A DNA stretch of 6,483 nucleotides from an uncultured Fimbriimonadales bacterium. Its GTDB lineage: Bacteria > Armatimonadota > Fimbriimonadia > Fimbriimonadales > GBS-DC. The DNA lies in the NCBI GenBank assembly GCA_937934465.1, contig CALGZO010000094.1:1-6483 (forward strand). Reading direction: 5' to 3'. A model generated the notes under the pieces. The model had not been told where the DNA came from. It saw only the letters and a program-made list of their open reading frames with translations, and ran no database searches. How positions within the stretch are numbered: position 1 is the first letter of the stretch; every line of letters begins with the position of its first letter. The position numbers were made by a program, and so were the translations under genes. Of this stretch, positions 6,151 through 6,483 are shown piece after piece.

Positions 6151-6482
6151 AGCAGAAGTATACCTGCCCAGAGCGCACGGAAGACCGCAGGGAGATAGTA
6201 GTAGTGCATAAGCGGCAGCACAGGCATCAGCGGCGCGTAAGCCAGCAGCGACCCCAGCCAGCCGAGCCAGCCAAGCCGCGAGCGTAACCCCTCACGCAAC
6301 GCCACAAGATACGCCGTGAACCCCAGCAACCCAGCCCAAAACGAAGGCATCAGCAGGTTGAAAGGCGCGGTGAGGGCGACATCGATCTGCGCAACCGCCT
6401 CGCGTCCAGTCGGAACAGCCCAGTTGAGCGCGGTTTCGGGCAGGGTCTTGAACCGCTTGAGCCGCTGCTGGTGGTACTGAGT
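6054..6482 (-). CDS. C-terminal part of an unidentified multi-pass membrane protein (5' end outside the window)
   Basis: The frame is open to the right edge and stops at TGA (minus strand, 6056-6054), leaving 142 visible residues. An early basic stretch, TQYHQQRLKRFKTLPE, is followed by hydrophobic segments at about residues 40-62 (FNLLMPSFWAGLLGFTAYLV), 72-92 and 97-117 (AVFRALWAGILLLCLFTL), so about three membrane passes, then a polar basic tail of some 25 residues. The last 32 residues are encoded within the start of trpB in another frame. A Gln/Arg-rich segment before terminal membrane helices resembles the C-terminus of some membrane-bound family 2 glycosyltransferases, but no diagnostic motif is in view, so I do not assign a function. 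The hydrophobic pattern outside trpB supports a real gene. The overlapping tail could be genuine or could reflect a frameshift upstream of the stop. Confidence 0.6.
   Translation of the reverse strand, partial: TQYHQQRLKRFKTLPETALNWAVPTGREAVAQIDVALTAPFNLLMPSFWAGLLGFTAYLVALREGLRSRLGWLGWLGSLLAYAPLMPVLPLMHYYYLPAVFRALWAGILLLCLFTLRPTRRATSVAMVDAMCLRRSSLPSTS
6157..6162 (-). promoter_or_regulatory. Possible -10 box (TATACT) immediately before trpB
   Basis: On the minus strand GGTATACT is followed by six bases (TCTGCT) and then the trpB ATG. If TATACT acts as a -10 box, transcription would begin at or next to the start codon, giving a leaderless mRNA, which would agree with the poor ribosome binding site. 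No -35 match is visible and the site lies inside the upstream coding frame, so this is only a candidate. Confidence 0.3.
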
Positions 6483-6483
6483 T

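Noticed and set aside
5488..6198. A 236-residue open frame on the plus strand opposite trpB
   Set aside because: It lies almost wholly antisense to a well-supported trpB, has an Arg/His-rich composition typical of shadow frames in GC-rich DNA, and shows no family motif.

Overview
The window looks like a chromosomal segment from a GC-rich, free-living bacterium, most likely of the Armatimonadota (Fimbriimonadales-like) or a neighbouring phylum. The main clue is the first gene: an H-X9-DG prepilin-type protein whose first visible residues (IGLGITMYVNDWDETFP) have the style of the very large pseudopilin families of Armatimonadota and Planctomycetota. This placement is an inference from protein style, not a measured affiliation. 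No mobile element, CRISPR array, rRNA or tRNA is visible. The segment is densely coded, and no gene-free stretch exceeds about 60 bases.

Layout. Plus strand, 1-3055: the 3' part of an H-X9-DG pseudopilin-like gene; a perfect 26-bp palindrome with a T-run (terminator-like); a secreted SpoIID/LytB-domain protein (probable peptidoglycan lytic transglycosylase); then a LacI/GalR-family regulator with its own extended -10 promoter and a TTG start. Minus strand, read from the right end: the C-terminal part of an unidentified multi-pass membrane protein, overlapping the start of trpB (tryptophan synthase beta); then a small RraB-domain protein; then an FeS-cluster photolyase of the PhrB/CryB type (prokaryotic (6-4) photolyase family). 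The two halves converge at about 3056-3074 with only 19 bases between stop codons.

How the genes relate. trpB, the RraB-like gene and the photolyase gene are spaced 30 and 10 bases apart on one strand and are probably co-transcribed, although their functions (amino-acid synthesis, RNA-decay control, light-driven DNA repair) have no obvious link. trpA does not follow trpB. The plus-strand genes are cell-envelope (pseudopilin, SpoIID) and regulatory (LacI type). No sugar-use gene lies beside the regulator, so its target is unknown from this window.

I see no clear new biological system. The points most worth a second look are the palindrome whose 3' arm also holds the best Shine-Dalgarno sequence for the SpoIID gene, the 97-base overlap at the trpB start, and the unusual trpB-rraB-photolyase grouping.
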